From assembly GCF_020422885.1 (NCBI RefSeq), contig NZ_CP084622.1, forward strand, positions 4,483,001-4,547,000: DNA of 64,000 bases. Direction: 5' to 3'. This stretch comes from Mesobacillus sp. S13 (GTDB taxonomy: Bacteria; Bacillota; Bacilli; Bacillales; Cytobacillaceae). A program made the translations under genes and the position numbers. Under the pieces are notes generated by a model. That model was given only the letters and a program-made list of their open reading frames with translations, did no database searches and was not told the DNA's origin. Shown one piece after another: positions 51,054 through 60,721 of the stretch (position 1 is its first letter; each line of letters starts with the position of its first letter).

Positions 51054-51716
51054 TTATAGAATCTTATCGAATTGGATGAATGAAACGAGTGCCGCAAACA
51101 GCCAGATGATGAGGTTGATGCCAATAACCATCAGCAGGACGATCTTCGGGTTTTTACCTGTCAGCATTTTCAAATACTTGTATTCTATGAAAATAGCCCA
51201 TACTTTAAAAATCGATATAGAAGCAAGGAAATAAATGATGAAGTCATTTCCGGTTATGTATTGCGCAATCGTGCCAAGTGCGAACGGCGAGGATACCTGA
51301 GTCAGGCCAAGTGAAAGCGCAAGCGGGATCCCGATTATCTTTTCAAAAAGAAAGGTTGGCAGCACGAAAAATTGGACTGTCAGCAGCTTCTTCAGGTCCA
51401 CATCTGACAGCGTCCAGAAGAATAATGCCGGCAGGAAGATCATGATAGCGCCGAAAACGATGCCAAGGATTGTCTGGCCAGCCATGAACAGAAGCTTTTG
51501 CATCTCGTATTCTTCCCGGGAAATCGATGTCAGTTTTTTTGACAGATATTCAGAGCCAATCCCGAAATAGGCGTTGATCCCGAATACCAGGCCGCTTAGC
51601 AGGATGAGCAGGAATGTATTTTTCCAGACACCGGGAACATGCTCGGAATCCCTTAATTTGTATGTGAAATATTTATAATTAAACAAGCCGCGAAACACTT
51701 CTACTCGGTTATTCAT
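51054..51716 (-). CDS. Yip1-family membrane protein (YknW-like)
   Basis: The ATG follows CTGGGGGAC. The 220-aa product has five to six membrane helices (FLLILLSGLVFGINAYFGIG; GQTILGIVFGAIMIFLPALF; FFVLPTFLFEKIIGIPLAL; VLLMVIGINLIIWLFAALVS) in the Yip1 pattern. In B. subtilis the Yip1 protein YknW is encoded before YknX and supports assembly of the SDP-resistance transporter. The pair order here is the same, with a 14-bp gap before the adaptor gene. The role of this reduced pair is unclear. Confidence 0.8.
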   Translation of the reverse strand: MNNRVEVFRGLFNYKYFTYKLRDSEHVPGVWKNTFLLILLSGLVFGINAYFGIGSEYLSKKLTSISREEYEMQKLLFMAGQTILGIVFGAIMIFLPALFFWTLSDVDLKKLLTVQFFVLPTFLFEKIIGIPLALSLGLTQVSSPFALGTIAQYITGNDFIIYFLASISIFKVWAIFIEYKYLKMLTGKNPKIVLLMVIGINLIIWLFAALVSFIQFDKIL

Positions 51717-52028
51717 CGTTTGTCCCCCAGGTTAGTCTTTGTATTTTCTATTCTATATGAAAAATTCCAATTATTAAAATAATATCAGGATGACATCTAC
51801 TCTTTGGACGAACATTACTGTCGCATTGTTTCACCAATTTGCAAAAACCCACATCACCTCTCCTCTAATGGCTCATTTTTGGTTATAATAGAAGAATATG
51901 TTTTTTTCGAATGGATTAAAAGTTACTTATGACACGATTTTAGCATTGCCTATCCAATAGGCTTGTCGAATTCTGACAGGATTTTGCAAAAAGTGAAGAA
52001 TTGATGCTGCATGAACGGGGGAATCGCT

Positions 52029-53663
52029 GTGGCTGTCATACCTGATAACCAGGCACCGATTTTTAAAGAAGCTGCTGAAAAATTGAATAGGATGCTCAAA
52101 TCGGAGGTCGAGGAGGACGCGCGTCTTGTTCAAAAAGGGCTGATGCTTTATCGCCAGGGAACGGTCCACCATCTGAAGTATATGGTGAAGTCGATCTGGG
52201 CGACAGTCCAGGACGTAACACCGGTTCGTGTGTACATAAATGTGTCAGATCCTGAAGAGAGCAGCTGCACCTGCCCTGCTAATTCCTTTTGCCGACACCG
52301 TCTGGCTGCGTTTTTTCAGGCATACAGCGATGTGGCGAGTGTTTCTGATTGGGTCGAAGCCTGGCGCAAGCCTGCCAAGGAACAGCTGAACGCCGAAAAG
52401 TGGGGACTGCAGCGTGCGAAGGATCTTGTTAAAAAAAATACTCGGACGGGACATGATTATGATAGCTGGGCCGATTCCTTCCGTGAGAGCTTCGAGGAGA
52501 TCGTCAAGGGCCAGGGCGAACCTAAAGCCTATGTTCTGCCCGGATTGTTCCGTTCCTATATTCGCCGAGTTGAGGTTTCTGCACCGCTGGAGGCTGTTTG
52601 GAAAAACCTTTATATGATTGCAGCTTGTGTCCATTCCTTCAATTTGCTCACTGAACTGGCCGGCGAAATGGGGCACGATGATATGCCGACAATGGACCGC
52701 TACTATCGGCCCCTGTTCGAGGACCTGTTTAATGACGCCGAGGAATACATCGAGCGCCTCGCCTATGGGACAATGCCGTTTTCGTTTGATACGTTTTTGG
52801 AACAGCTAAAGGACGATACGATCGGATTGACGGTGCCTGATGCATCTGTTGGCTATGATCGGATAGATTTGTATCGGCTGTTATGGGAAAAACTTTTTAA
52901 AAATGGGAGCTGGCGTGATGCCGAACGGGCTCGTCTGGAGGCGTTTGGCGATGATAAGCGGGATCTGGTCGAGGAAATCGCATTGATTCATCAGCTTGTT
53001 TTAGCGAAGCAGGACGGAGAAGCGTTGAAGCGATTTACTTCTCTTTCCATCGGTTCGCTTCCATATATGTTTTACTGGCTCGACGGCTTCCGCGTGCAGC
53101 GCGAGTGGAACCGGATGGGACCTTTCATCGAATACCTAGTCCAGCAGCTGCGGAATTACCTGAAGCACCTAAGTGATTATTATGCTTGTAAAAAGTTCAC
53201 CCGCTACGCCTTGAAGCTTGTCGGCACGTATACACGTGAAATCGGCCGCGGCGAGCTGTATGACCGGGCGCTGGCACAGGCCATGCCCTACAGCTTTTAC
53301 GAATATGAAGATTCCTTATTTGAAAAACAGCAATACGAACAATGGGGCGAATTGCAGTCCTACTTCGGCTTTGAATATAATTCGATTTCAAGCGAGCGGA
53401 TTAAAGTTTTACAGAAAGAAGCTCCTGAAGTTCTGATTCCGCTGTATCACCAGATGATCGGCGATTTAGTTGAAATGAAAAACCGCAGCAGCTACAAGCA
53501 GGCCGCACGCTTGCTCAAAAAGTTGCGGACGGTTTATAAAAAGCTGAAGCGCGTGCCAGAATGGGAAGAGTTTTTCGGAAAACTGCTCGTGAGGACGAAA
53601 CGATTGAGGGCTTTCCATGAAGAATGTACAAGGAACAAGTTGATTGAGGTGGAGGAAGCATAG
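52029..53663 (+). CDS. SWIM zinc finger protein (YwqB-like)
   Basis: The GTG at 52029 with GGGGGAA just upstream is preferred over an ATG at 52011, which lacks a ribosome binding site. The product has ~544 aa. It holds a SWIM motif CTCPANSFCRHRLA (CxCx5CxH) near residue 80, after an N-terminal region with RQGTVHHLKYMVKSIWATVQ. The rest is helical. In B. subtilis ywqB is next to ywqA, and here too the SNF2 helicase gene follows on the same strand, about 115 bp downstream. A role in DNA metabolism or helicase binding is likely but unproved. Confidence 0.87.
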   Translation: MAVIPDNQAPIFKEAAEKLNRMLKSEVEEDARLVQKGLMLYRQGTVHHLKYMVKSIWATVQDVTPVRVYINVSDPEESSCTCPANSFCRHRLAAFFQAYSDVASVSDWVEAWRKPAKEQLNAEKWGLQRAKDLVKKNTRTGHDYDSWADSFRESFEEIVKGQGEPKAYVLPGLFRSYIRRVEVSAPLEAVWKNLYMIAACVHSFNLLTELAGEMGHDDMPTMDRYYRPLFEDLFNDAEEYIERLAYGTMPFSFDTFLEQLKDDTIGLTVPDASVGYDRIDLYRLLWEKLFKNGSWRDAERARLEAFGDDKRDLVEEIALIHQLVLAKQDGEALKRFTSLSIGSLPYMFYWLDGFRVQREWNRMGPFIEYLVQQLRNYLKHLSDYYACKKFTRYALKLVGTYTREIGRGELYDRALAQAMPYSFYEYEDSLFEKQQYEQWGELQSYFGFEYNSISSERIKVLQKEAPEVLIPLYHQMIGDLVEMKNRSSYKQAARLLKKLRTVYKKLKRVPEWEEFFGKLLVRTKRLRAFHEECTRNKLIEVEEA

Positions 53664-53727
53664 GGACTTAGTTTTTGCTCCTTTACGAAGGAAGCGTATG
53701 GTGCGTCCCCGTTTTCCTAGTTTAATG

Positions 53728-53762
53728 TGAGAAAGAGACAGGAGAACCGTCCCCATGTCTCG
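53728..53762. repeat. REP-like palindrome, family 1
   Basis: GAGACAGGAGAACCGTCCCC then ATGTCTCGCC, located between the SWIM and SNF2 genes. This is the only family-1 copy seen right of 18 kb. Confidence 0.7.
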
Positions 53763-53779
53763 CCAAGGAGGTGCTTTTG

Positions 53780-56605
53780 ATGCTTGAGATTAAGCAGTTT
53801 CATATAGATGTGATGCCTGTTGCTGGCGGGCGGTATTTTTTGAGTGCTGAGGATTTTGATGGTTTTGACCTTAAGACCTCTGAATGGAAGAAGCTGCTCT
53901 TTTTCCGCCATAAGGAAAGTTATTATGGGACGATGCTGGAGGCTGACAAATGGGGTTCTGCCGAGGGTGTGACCTTGAGCGCCTGGCAGCTGGTGACGCT
54001 GTTTGGCGAGGAGAGCTTCAACCGTCTTGTCGAGTGGGAATGGGATGACCTTGGCGATATCTGCCTGTCGACTGCCCACGCGATTTATGATGCGATCCTT
54101 GCAAAGGAATGGCATCCTGATTTTACCCAGCTTGATGGCGAGGATTTTCGCTGGAAGCTGCCGGTGAGCGTGCTCGACGAGTTCCATGAGCCATTCTGGG
54201 AGGAAACGTTGAAGATCAATGATGAGAAGCTGCCGGTACGTGATTTCGTAGCGGATCTGTTCCATCATAGTCTGGAGTCCTACTTCCATGAAAATGAGAC
54301 GATGAAGTATCTGCTCGGCGACAAGCTTGATGTCCTGAGGAAAAAGCAGCTGTCAGCTTCGCAACTGGCTGCTTATTTCGACGAAGACCGCTGGCTTGAG
54401 TGGATTGGCCTGAAGGAAAATCCCGCACCATTTTCGATTGGAATGCGCCTCGAGGAGCCAATGGATGACCTTGGTGACTGGAAGCTTGGGTTATTTTTGC
54501 GCGGAAAAGAAGAGCCTATGCTGATTGAAGCCCGCGATTATGAAAGCTATCCTGCCGGCTGGGATTTATATAGCGATAAAGTTGAGGATGAAGAAAAGCG
54601 ACTTGCTTCGATTTTTCCATGGATTGAGGAAGATGGCCGCCTGAAGTCGACTCTCTCCGAGGACGAAGCGTGGATGTTCTTGACCGAAGCGAGCGAAACG
54701 CTGATTGCGCTCGGCATCGAAATCCTCCTCCCGTCATGGTGGGAAGCGATCAAGAACGCGAACCTCAAGGTAAAGGCGCGTTTGAAGGGCCAGACTGGCT
54801 ACCGCCGCTCATTTGTCGGCTTGAATGCGATGCTCGATTATGACTGGCGTTTCTCTATGAACGGTGTTGACCTGAGCGAGGATGATTTCCAGCGCCTTGT
54901 GAATGAGAAGCGCAGGCTTGTTTATTTGAAAGGCCGCTGGATCAAGCTTGATCATGGCTTCATTCGCCAAATCCAGGACTTGATGAAAAAAGCCGACAAA
55001 GAAGGACTCCACATCCGCGATTTGCTGCAGCAGGAGCTTTCGGATGAGGAAGAAGACGGTGAAGGTCTCGAGGACCCAAGGGCATTCGCTAAAATCCAGA
55101 TCGAGCTTAATCGCCACTGGAAGCAGATGATGAAGCAGCTATCGGAAACGAAGGAAATCCCGGATATGCCGGTGCCTGCAGGCTTGCATGGCGAGCTGCG
55201 TCCGTACCAGAAGCTTGGGATGAACTGGCTGCTGTTCCTGAGGAAGTATGGATTCGGCGCCTTGCTTGCCGATGACATGGGTCTTGGGAAAACAATTCAG
55301 CTGATTTCCTATATCCTTTCGGTAAAAGAGCAGGAAAGCGACGATCATCCGGCGTTGATCATCTGCCCGACTTCTGTTCTCGGAAACTGGCAGAAAGAGA
55401 TCGAGCGCTTCGCTCCTGATTTGCGCGTCCATCTTCATTATGGGCCGAACCGCCTGAAGGGCAGTTCTTTTGCCGAAGAAGCAACAGGCTCGGATATCGT
55501 GTTGACATCTTATGGACTTACACACCTCGATTTCGAAGATCTTGAAAGCATTGAATGGAGCAGCATCGCGATTGACGAGGCGCAAAATATCAAGAATGCC
55601 GATACGAAGCAGTCGCGTGCGGTAAGGAAGCTGAAGGGCAAGCATCATATCGCCCTGACCGGGACGCCGATGGAAAACCGCCTGTCTGAGCTGTGGTCGA
55701 TTTTTGATTTCACGAATCGTGGCTACCTTGGCAGCGCCGGACAGTTCCAGAAGCAATTCATCCTGCCGATTGAAAAAGAAGACAAAAAGGAAAAAATCAG
55801 CCAGCTTCAATCACTGATCAAGCCGTTCTTGTTGAGACGGACGAAGAAGGATGAAGATGTGGCGCTGAACCTGCCTGACAAGGTTGAGCAAAAGGAATAC
55901 TGCCCTCTGTCTGTGGAGCAGGCGTCATTATATGAGCAGCTTGTAAAAGATACCTTTGCCCAGATCGAAACACTGTCGAGCTTTGAGCGCAAAGGCTTGA
56001 TTTTACAGATGTTGAGCAGATTGAAGCAGCTGTGCAACCATCCTGCTCTATATTTGAAAGAGGAAAATCCGAAGCAACTGATCGACCGGTCCGCGAAGAT
56101 GGAGAAAATGATCGAGCTGGTGAGCGCTGTCCTCGACCAGGAAGAAAGCTGCATCATTTTCACCCAGTACATCGGAATGGGCGAAATGATACAGGCCGCG
56201 CTGAAAAAGAAGTTCGGCATTGATGTTCCGTTCCTGAACGGCAGCCTGCCGAAGACAAAGCGTGATGAATTGATCACAAAATTCCAGAACCGCGAATTCC
56301 CTGTGTTCCTGCTGTCGCTGAAGGCTGGCGGAACCGGCCTCAACCTTACCGCGGCAAACCATGTGGTCCACTACGACCGCTGGTGGAATCCCGCTGTTGA
56401 AAACCAGGCAACAGACCGCGCCTACCGCATCGGGCAAAGCCGCTTCGTGCACGTGCACAAGCTGATCAGCACCGGCACGCTCGAAGAGAAAATCGATGCC
56501 ATGCTCGAGAAAAAGCAATCGCTGAACGACCAGATCATTCAGAGCGACAGCTGGATCACCGAGCTTTCAACTGATGAATTGCATGAATTGGTGTTTTTGT
56601 CATAA
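53780..56605 (+). CDS. SNF2-family DNA-dependent ATPase/helicase (YwqA-like)
   Basis: The ATG at 53780 follows AAGGAGG at ideal spacing; the product has 941 aa. The N-terminal 450 residues form the bacterial SNF2-associated domain. The helicase core has LLADDMGLGKTIQLISYILS (Walker A), IDEAQNIKN (DEAQ box), LTGTPMENRLSELWSIFDF (motif III region), and the C-terminal half LSLKAGGTGLNLTAANHVVH and NQATDRAYRIGQ (motifs V and VI). It remodels protein-DNA complexes or translocates on DNA. It is partnered with the upstream SWIM protein, as in B. subtilis ywqAB. The gene is less AT-rich than the polysaccharide cluster. Confidence 0.94.
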   Translation: MLEIKQFHIDVMPVAGGRYFLSAEDFDGFDLKTSEWKKLLFFRHKESYYGTMLEADKWGSAEGVTLSAWQLVTLFGEESFNRLVEWEWDDLGDICLSTAHAIYDAILAKEWHPDFTQLDGEDFRWKLPVSVLDEFHEPFWEETLKINDEKLPVRDFVADLFHHSLESYFHENETMKYLLGDKLDVLRKKQLSASQLAAYFDEDRWLEWIGLKENPAPFSIGMRLEEPMDDLGDWKLGLFLRGKEEPMLIEARDYESYPAGWDLYSDKVEDEEKRLASIFPWIEEDGRLKSTLSEDEAWMFLTEASETLIALGIEILLPSWWEAIKNANLKVKARLKGQTGYRRSFVGLNAMLDYDWRFSMNGVDLSEDDFQRLVNEKRRLVYLKGRWIKLDHGFIRQIQDLMKKADKEGLHIRDLLQQELSDEEEDGEGLEDPRAFAKIQIELNRHWKQMMKQLSETKEIPDMPVPAGLHGELRPYQKLGMNWLLFLRKYGFGALLADDMGLGKTIQLISYILSVKEQESDDHPALIICPTSVLGNWQKEIERFAPDLRVHLHYGPNRLKGSSFAEEATGSDIVLTSYGLTHLDFEDLESIEWSSIAIDEAQNIKNADTKQSRAVRKLKGKHHIALTGTPMENRLSELWSIFDFTNRGYLGSAGQFQKQFILPIEKEDKKEKISQLQSLIKPFLLRRTKKDEDVALNLPDKVEQKEYCPLSVEQASLYEQLVKDTFAQIETLSSFERKGLILQMLSRLKQLCNHPALYLKEENPKQLIDRSAKMEKMIELVSAVLDQEESCIIFTQYIGMGEMIQAALKKKFGIDVPFLNGSLPKTKRDELITKFQNREFPVFLLSLKAGGTGLNLTAANHVVHYDRWWNPAVENQATDRAYRIGQSRFVHVHKLISTGTLEEKIDAMLEKKQSLNDQIIQSDSWITELSTDELHELVFLS

Positions 56606-56607
56606 GC

Positions 56608-56645
56608 CGAAGGAGCGAGGGGCCGGACCCTTTGCTCCTTTTGTT
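56608..56645 (+). terminator. Terminator of the SNF2 gene
   Basis: AAGGAGC (56610-56616) pairs with GCTCCTT (56634-56640), with partial inner pairing; TTTGTTT follows. Confidence 0.65.
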
Positions 56646-56680
56646 TAGCGAAACGAAGGATGCATAGGGTGAGTCCTCAT

Positions 56681-56878
56681 TTAAAGGTTAATGTCTCTTT
56701 TCTTTAACTCCGCTTTCAGAGTTTCTATTCTATCAGTCACTACCTTCAAAAATATTAATCCAGAAACACTAAATATTATCGCACTAAAAAAATTCCCCAT
56801 ATTAGCAATTATTGATCCGAACATAATCCCAAGGCATAAAGATGGTGTTAGTTTCCAAGATAAGATTTTATTCAGCAT
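56681..56878 (-). CDS. Small membrane protein, 65 aa
   Basis: The ATG at 56878 follows GGGGGAAAAG. The protein has two membrane helices (WKLTPSLCLGIMFGSIIANM and NFFSAIIFSVSGLIFLKVV) and a charged C-terminal coil (RIETLKAELKKRDINL). No family is recognised. Confidence 0.5.
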   Translation of the reverse strand: MLNKILSWKLTPSLCLGIMFGSIIANMGNFFSAIIFSVSGLIFLKVVTDRIETLKAELKKRDINL

Positions 56879-57102
56879 TAGCTTTTCCCCCAATTTGGCT
56901 ATAATGCAGTTTCGACTACTAATTGATTCCCTTTACAATATACTCCATAATTTTACAATTACCTGTAAATCGATTGAAAAAAATCTTGTTTATTTCCTTG
57001 AAGAAGCAAAGGGACGTACCCTGTGCTTCTTTCGTTTAGAAAAACAAAGGAAGCGCTGGGCTGGGTACTCATTAATTTATTGATGTCACAGTGTTTGAAA
57101 AA

Positions 57103-57345
57103 TAAACGGACAAACTCCGCTTAAATTGGAAACGACCCTTATTTTTTTAAAAAATAAGGGTCGTTTTTCCGTTTATTTCATCCCAATCGATGAATTTCGT
57201 GCTATTTATAGACGTTAACCGGAATCTCTCCGCTTATATCGGCTTAAAAAGGGTTCTCCATGTACAATAGCCGGAAGTTCTCCCCTTAATAACAGCTTCA
57301 AAAGGTCCTCCACATACAATAGACGGAGTCTCTCCGCTTAAGAAT
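57103..57345. repeat. Degenerate tandem repeat region with inserted terminator
   Basis: A unit like ACGGA-N6-CTCCGCTTA recurs at about 57106, 57217, 57269 and 57322. Two 53-bp tandem copies are clear (GCTTAAAAAGGGTTCTCC... from 57242; GCTTCAAAAGGTCCTCC... from 57295), each holding ACAATAG and CCGGA/ACGGA. The hairpin at 57130-57165 interrupts the array. Confidence 0.65.
57130..57165. terminator. Strong hairpin terminator
   Basis: AAACGACCCTTATTTTTT and its complement form a 16-bp-plus perfect stem followed by TTTTT. It lies between convergent or isolated genes. Confidence 0.8.
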
Positions 57346-57388
57346 TCACACATCTACACGAAAATCACCAGTGGATGAAAAAAGTTCC

Positions 57389-57961
57389 TTATTTTAAATT
57401 AAAATGATACACAAATTGTTTGCGGCCTGATGGCGTACTAAATTCCATATTGCCTGTATAGTATCCCGGGGTATCGGGAAGAACGACAGTACTTATGATT
57501 TGGTCTTCTGATACCAGATCCATGATTTTTACATCACCAGGTCCAAGGCTGGCACCATCCTTTGTAAATCCGCCGTTGGATGTCCTCCGTACACCGTTTG
57601 CAGGCCCATTTTTGTCATCCAATTCGCCGGATGGCTTCTGGCTTTTGACCGTCAGCGTTTTACCTGATTCGAAGGTATCGGCCTCTTTTCCAGCGAGCGC
57701 TTCTTCCATTGTTACGGTTTCACAAGAACTCGGTTCTACCACAGACGGTTCTTTTTCGCGACCCTCTCTGGTATCCTCTTTGCACTGTCCGTATTCATAC
57801 AATTCCAATTGCAAATCATCATAAAGCACTGTAGGGATATGGTTGAGGTACTGCATATCCAACTCTTTTTCCTTTGCAACAATCACCTGCTTGTAACCTG
57901 CCAACGACAATAGCACCACCAGAACTCCTAAAAAGCTGAACAAAATCTTTTTATTCATCAT
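57389..57961 (-). CDS. Hypothetical membrane-anchored/secreted protein, 190 aa
   Basis: The ATG at 57961 (or 57958) follows GGAGGG. An N-terminal hydrophobic helix (KILFSFLGVLVVLLSLAGY) leads to an extracellular part with two cysteines (GQCKEDTREGREKEPSVVEP and SSCETVTMEEALAG) that could form a disulfide, and a beta-rich C-terminus (DVKIMDLVSEDQIISTVVLP; TGNMEFSTPSGRKQFVYHFN). No family is recognised. It is upstream of the tandem repeat region and downstream of the beta-helix gene's terminator. Confidence 0.7.
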   Translation of the reverse strand: MMNKKILFSFLGVLVVLLSLAGYKQVIVAKEKELDMQYLNHIPTVLYDDLQLELYEYGQCKEDTREGREKEPSVVEPSSCETVTMEEALAGKEADTFESGKTLTVKSQKPSGELDDKNGPANGVRRTSNGGFTKDGASLGPGDVKIMDLVSEDQIISTVVLPDTPGYYTGNMEFSTPSGRKQFVYHFNLK

Positions 57962-58036
57962 AACCCTCCAGATAAAATAGTTCTTTAGCATAGATATTCT
58001 CCATTTATTTACATATCACCTTTTAAACGCAGAAAA

Positions 58037-58066
58037 AAACCTTGTTCAATGAATGAACAAGGTTGA
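58037..58066 (-). terminator. Terminator of the 58076 gene
   Basis: AACCTTGTTCA and TGAACAAGGTT form an 11-bp perfect stem; the minus-strand exit reads TTTTTTCTGCG. Confidence 0.85.
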
Positions 58067-58075
58067 AGCAACTCT

Positions 58076-60721
58076 CTAATATAGCCATACTCCACTAGAG
58101 TTGAAGTAGTAGCGTTTATTTCCAATCGTATTCCAGCCGGTTACCATCGCACCGCCGCTGTTGAAGTAGTACCACTTGCCTCCGATTTTCTGCCAGCCAG
58201 TTTGCATGATGGCACTGGTGTTGAAATAGTACCATTTACCGCTTAACTTTGCCCAGCCAATTTGGCCTGCGCCGCCGGAATTGAAGTAGTACCACTTTTG
58301 ATTGATTTTTTGCCAGCCGGTCAGCATCGCGCCGCTGCTGTTGAAATAATACCACTTGCCTCCCAGAGCACCGAGACCTGTTTGCATCGCCCCGCTCGAA
58401 GGGAAGTAGTACCACTTGCCTCCATAGCTGAGCCAGCCGACACGCATTGTACCATCTGAGTTCAGGTAATACCAGGTACTGCCTAGCTGCTTCCAGCCAA
58501 CTTTCATCTTGCCATCTGCTTCGAGGTAGTACCATTTTTTATTCCATTTCAGCCAGCCAGTCTTCAGGCTGCCTGTCGCTGGATCGTAGTAATACCAGAA
58601 TCCATCTGCAGCCTTATACCAGCCGCTTGGAGCTTTCCAGGATACCGGCACTACAACTTCCTCGCTATAGTGCCCTTCGTCATTATTGGCCAGGAATGAC
58701 ACCAAGGTCCCTTCTTTTAGCGGTGAGATCTTCAATTCAAAGTATCCATTTCCATCTGCCTGCACCACGTGGAGTACACCATCGATTTCAATGTTCACGA
58801 ACACATTTGGAGCTGTTTTTCCTTTTAAAATGTTGCTAAGCGTATTGATAGGCTCGACCGTTAACGGAAGCGGATCTGGCAAGTCAATGACGTTCACCTT
58901 AACACTGCCAGAGTTCCCTGCTTTATCAGTCGCCCTAATGACCAGCTCGGTACCGCCAGGCTGAACAGGAATAGAAATCGTGAATGTTCCGTCAGCAAGC
59001 GCTGTACCCGATCCGATGACTGTATCATTTTTCAAAATTTCTACAAAAGCTCCTGGCTCCGCGAAACCTTTAACCTCTGATGACTTCTCGTTGACATATT
59101 CCCACCTGTTGATATCTACATAAGGGGCTGTCACGTCTTTTACCGTAATGATCAACGGCTCGCTGACATTCCCGGCAAGATCTTCAGCGACTATTTTGAT
59201 GACTGAATCACCCTTGAATCGATTACTAAATGTTATTGAAAAGTTGCCAGTACTGTCTGCAAACGCAGAAAAAATCACTTGATCATCCTGCAGTAATTTT
59301 ACCTTCGAATGAGGTTCTGCCGTTCCCTGCAAAGATGTCGATTGGTCCGTCAGTTCACCCGATGTGACCACCGGTCTGGCAGGCGCCTGCTCATCCACGA
59401 CAGTCACCTTTGTAATTCCACTTAGGTTGCCAGCTGTATCGATCGCCTGGACTTCAATGACTGTTCCCGCTTTCTGCGGATTTATCTCTACGGAAAAATA
59501 ACCATTATGATCGGCAGTCGTCCGTTTTTCAGCACCAGCTACTTTTACAATCACAGTCGCGCCTGCCTCGGTACTGCCTTCCACCTTCGTTGCCTGATCA
59601 TTCACCTTATTGACCTGCGGCGGTTCCGGTGCAGACGTATCGCTCACCGTAAGGGTTGTCTCCGGACTGATCCTGCCATAGCTGTCAACAGAAGTGACCG
59701 TCAGCACCCTTCCGCCATTCTGAGGGGGAATACTAACAGAGAAAGCTCCCTCTGTGTTCGACTGCCCTTCCCCAATCAACACGTCCTCCTTTAAAACTTT
59801 CACAGTGGAATCGCCATCTGTCAGACCGGTTACAATTGTTTCCCCATCACCGACTTGATGGACTGCCGGTGCTTCAAGATTGCCGAATGGCAGCCCGTTA
59901 TTAATAGGTTTATAGGCAATCGGGCTGAAACCGAGGATGGCTGATGAAAGCCGGTCGTCCCTCGCTCCGTCAAGGATTCTCCGCTTCATCTGCGCCGTAT
60001 CGGTTGTGCTCCAGTAATTATTAGCTCCGTTGTATATAAGCCCCCTGCCCTTTTCCACTTCTACAAAAAAGGTTGGAAAGCCGAAGAAGTTATTCTCCGA
60101 GATTGTGATATTAGGAGTTTTACAGTTAGGATCGCTGCAAGACATCCGAATTGACGGATAATAGTCTTCTTTATTAAAGAAAGTATTCCGCTGGACCAGT
60201 ATATTCGCTAATCCATTATTCAGGTCAAGCCAGGCATTGTCCTGAAAAAGGTTATTTTCAATTAGAATGCTCGTAGTAGGCGAGCCGATCGAAATGTCCC
60301 CACCTGAAAACTCATTGTTGCGGAGGATGACTTCCCGGTACATCGAGGTAATGAGAAAGCCTCTGTTCGTCCTGCTGATAATCGCATGTTCAATATTGAT
60401 AGAACTGCCTGTGAAATCGAAGCCTTTTAGCAGAACATCCTTAATGATGACTTTCTCATCGGACGTACCCTTAACATTCAATTTGCCTTTTACATCAATC
60501 CAGGAAGGACTCCCAGAATTGATGATTTCTACACCAGGCTCAACCGTCAACGTCACTCCAGGATCAATCGTAATGATTCCAACTCTGTAAGGAGAACCCT
60601 CCTTTGTCCAGGTCGTATCAGCCGTGATATTACCCGGGACTGTCTCAGCACTGACCTGTTGCAATCCCAAAAACAAGACAACCAAAAACCCAACACCCGC
60701 AAAAAACTTCTTCACATACAC
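58076..60721 (-). CDS. Secreted beta-helix/Ig-like protein with nine choline-binding repeats
   Basis: The 881-aa protein has a signal peptide (MYVKKFFAGVGFLVVLFLGL), a right-handed beta-helix part (~25-260: ITIDPGVTLTVEPGVEIINS, FLITSMYREVILRNNEFSGG, ILIENNLFQDNAWLDLNNGL), four to five Big_6-like Ig modules (GVTDGDSTVKVL-type; DQATKVEGSTEAGATVIVKV; SSEVKGFAEPGAFVEIL), and nine GW...WYYF repeats. It lacks the common NTTIGGYRLG cap and ends NKRYYFNSSGVWLY. Its repeats are more distant from those of the other four. It probably binds or modifies a polysaccharide at the cell surface; catalytic residues of the helix were not identified. Confidence 0.88.
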   Translation of the reverse strand: MYVKKFFAGVGFLVVLFLGLQQVSAETVPGNITADTTWTKEGSPYRVGIITIDPGVTLTVEPGVEIINSGSPSWIDVKGKLNVKGTSDEKVIIKDVLLKGFDFTGSSINIEHAIISRTNRGFLITSMYREVILRNNEFSGGDISIGSPTTSILIENNLFQDNAWLDLNNGLANILVQRNTFFNKEDYYPSIRMSCSDPNCKTPNITISENNFFGFPTFFVEVEKGRGLIYNGANNYWSTTDTAQMKRRILDGARDDRLSSAILGFSPIAYKPINNGLPFGNLEAPAVHQVGDGETIVTGLTDGDSTVKVLKEDVLIGEGQSNTEGAFSVSIPPQNGGRVLTVTSVDSYGRISPETTLTVSDTSAPEPPQVNKVNDQATKVEGSTEAGATVIVKVAGAEKRTTADHNGYFSVEINPQKAGTVIEVQAIDTAGNLSGITKVTVVDEQAPARPVVTSGELTDQSTSLQGTAEPHSKVKLLQDDQVIFSAFADSTGNFSITFSNRFKGDSVIKIVAEDLAGNVSEPLIITVKDVTAPYVDINRWEYVNEKSSEVKGFAEPGAFVEILKNDTVIGSGTALADGTFTISIPVQPGGTELVIRATDKAGNSGSVKVNVIDLPDPLPLTVEPINTLSNILKGKTAPNVFVNIEIDGVLHVVQADGNGYFELKISPLKEGTLVSFLANNDEGHYSEEVVVPVSWKAPSGWYKAADGFWYYYDPATGSLKTGWLKWNKKWYYLEADGKMKVGWKQLGSTWYYLNSDGTMRVGWLSYGGKWYYFPSSGAMQTGLGALGGKWYYFNSSGAMLTGWQKINQKWYYFNSGGAGQIGWAKLSGKWYYFNTSAIMQTGWQKIGGKWYYFNSGGAMVTGWNTIGNKRYYFNSSGVWLY

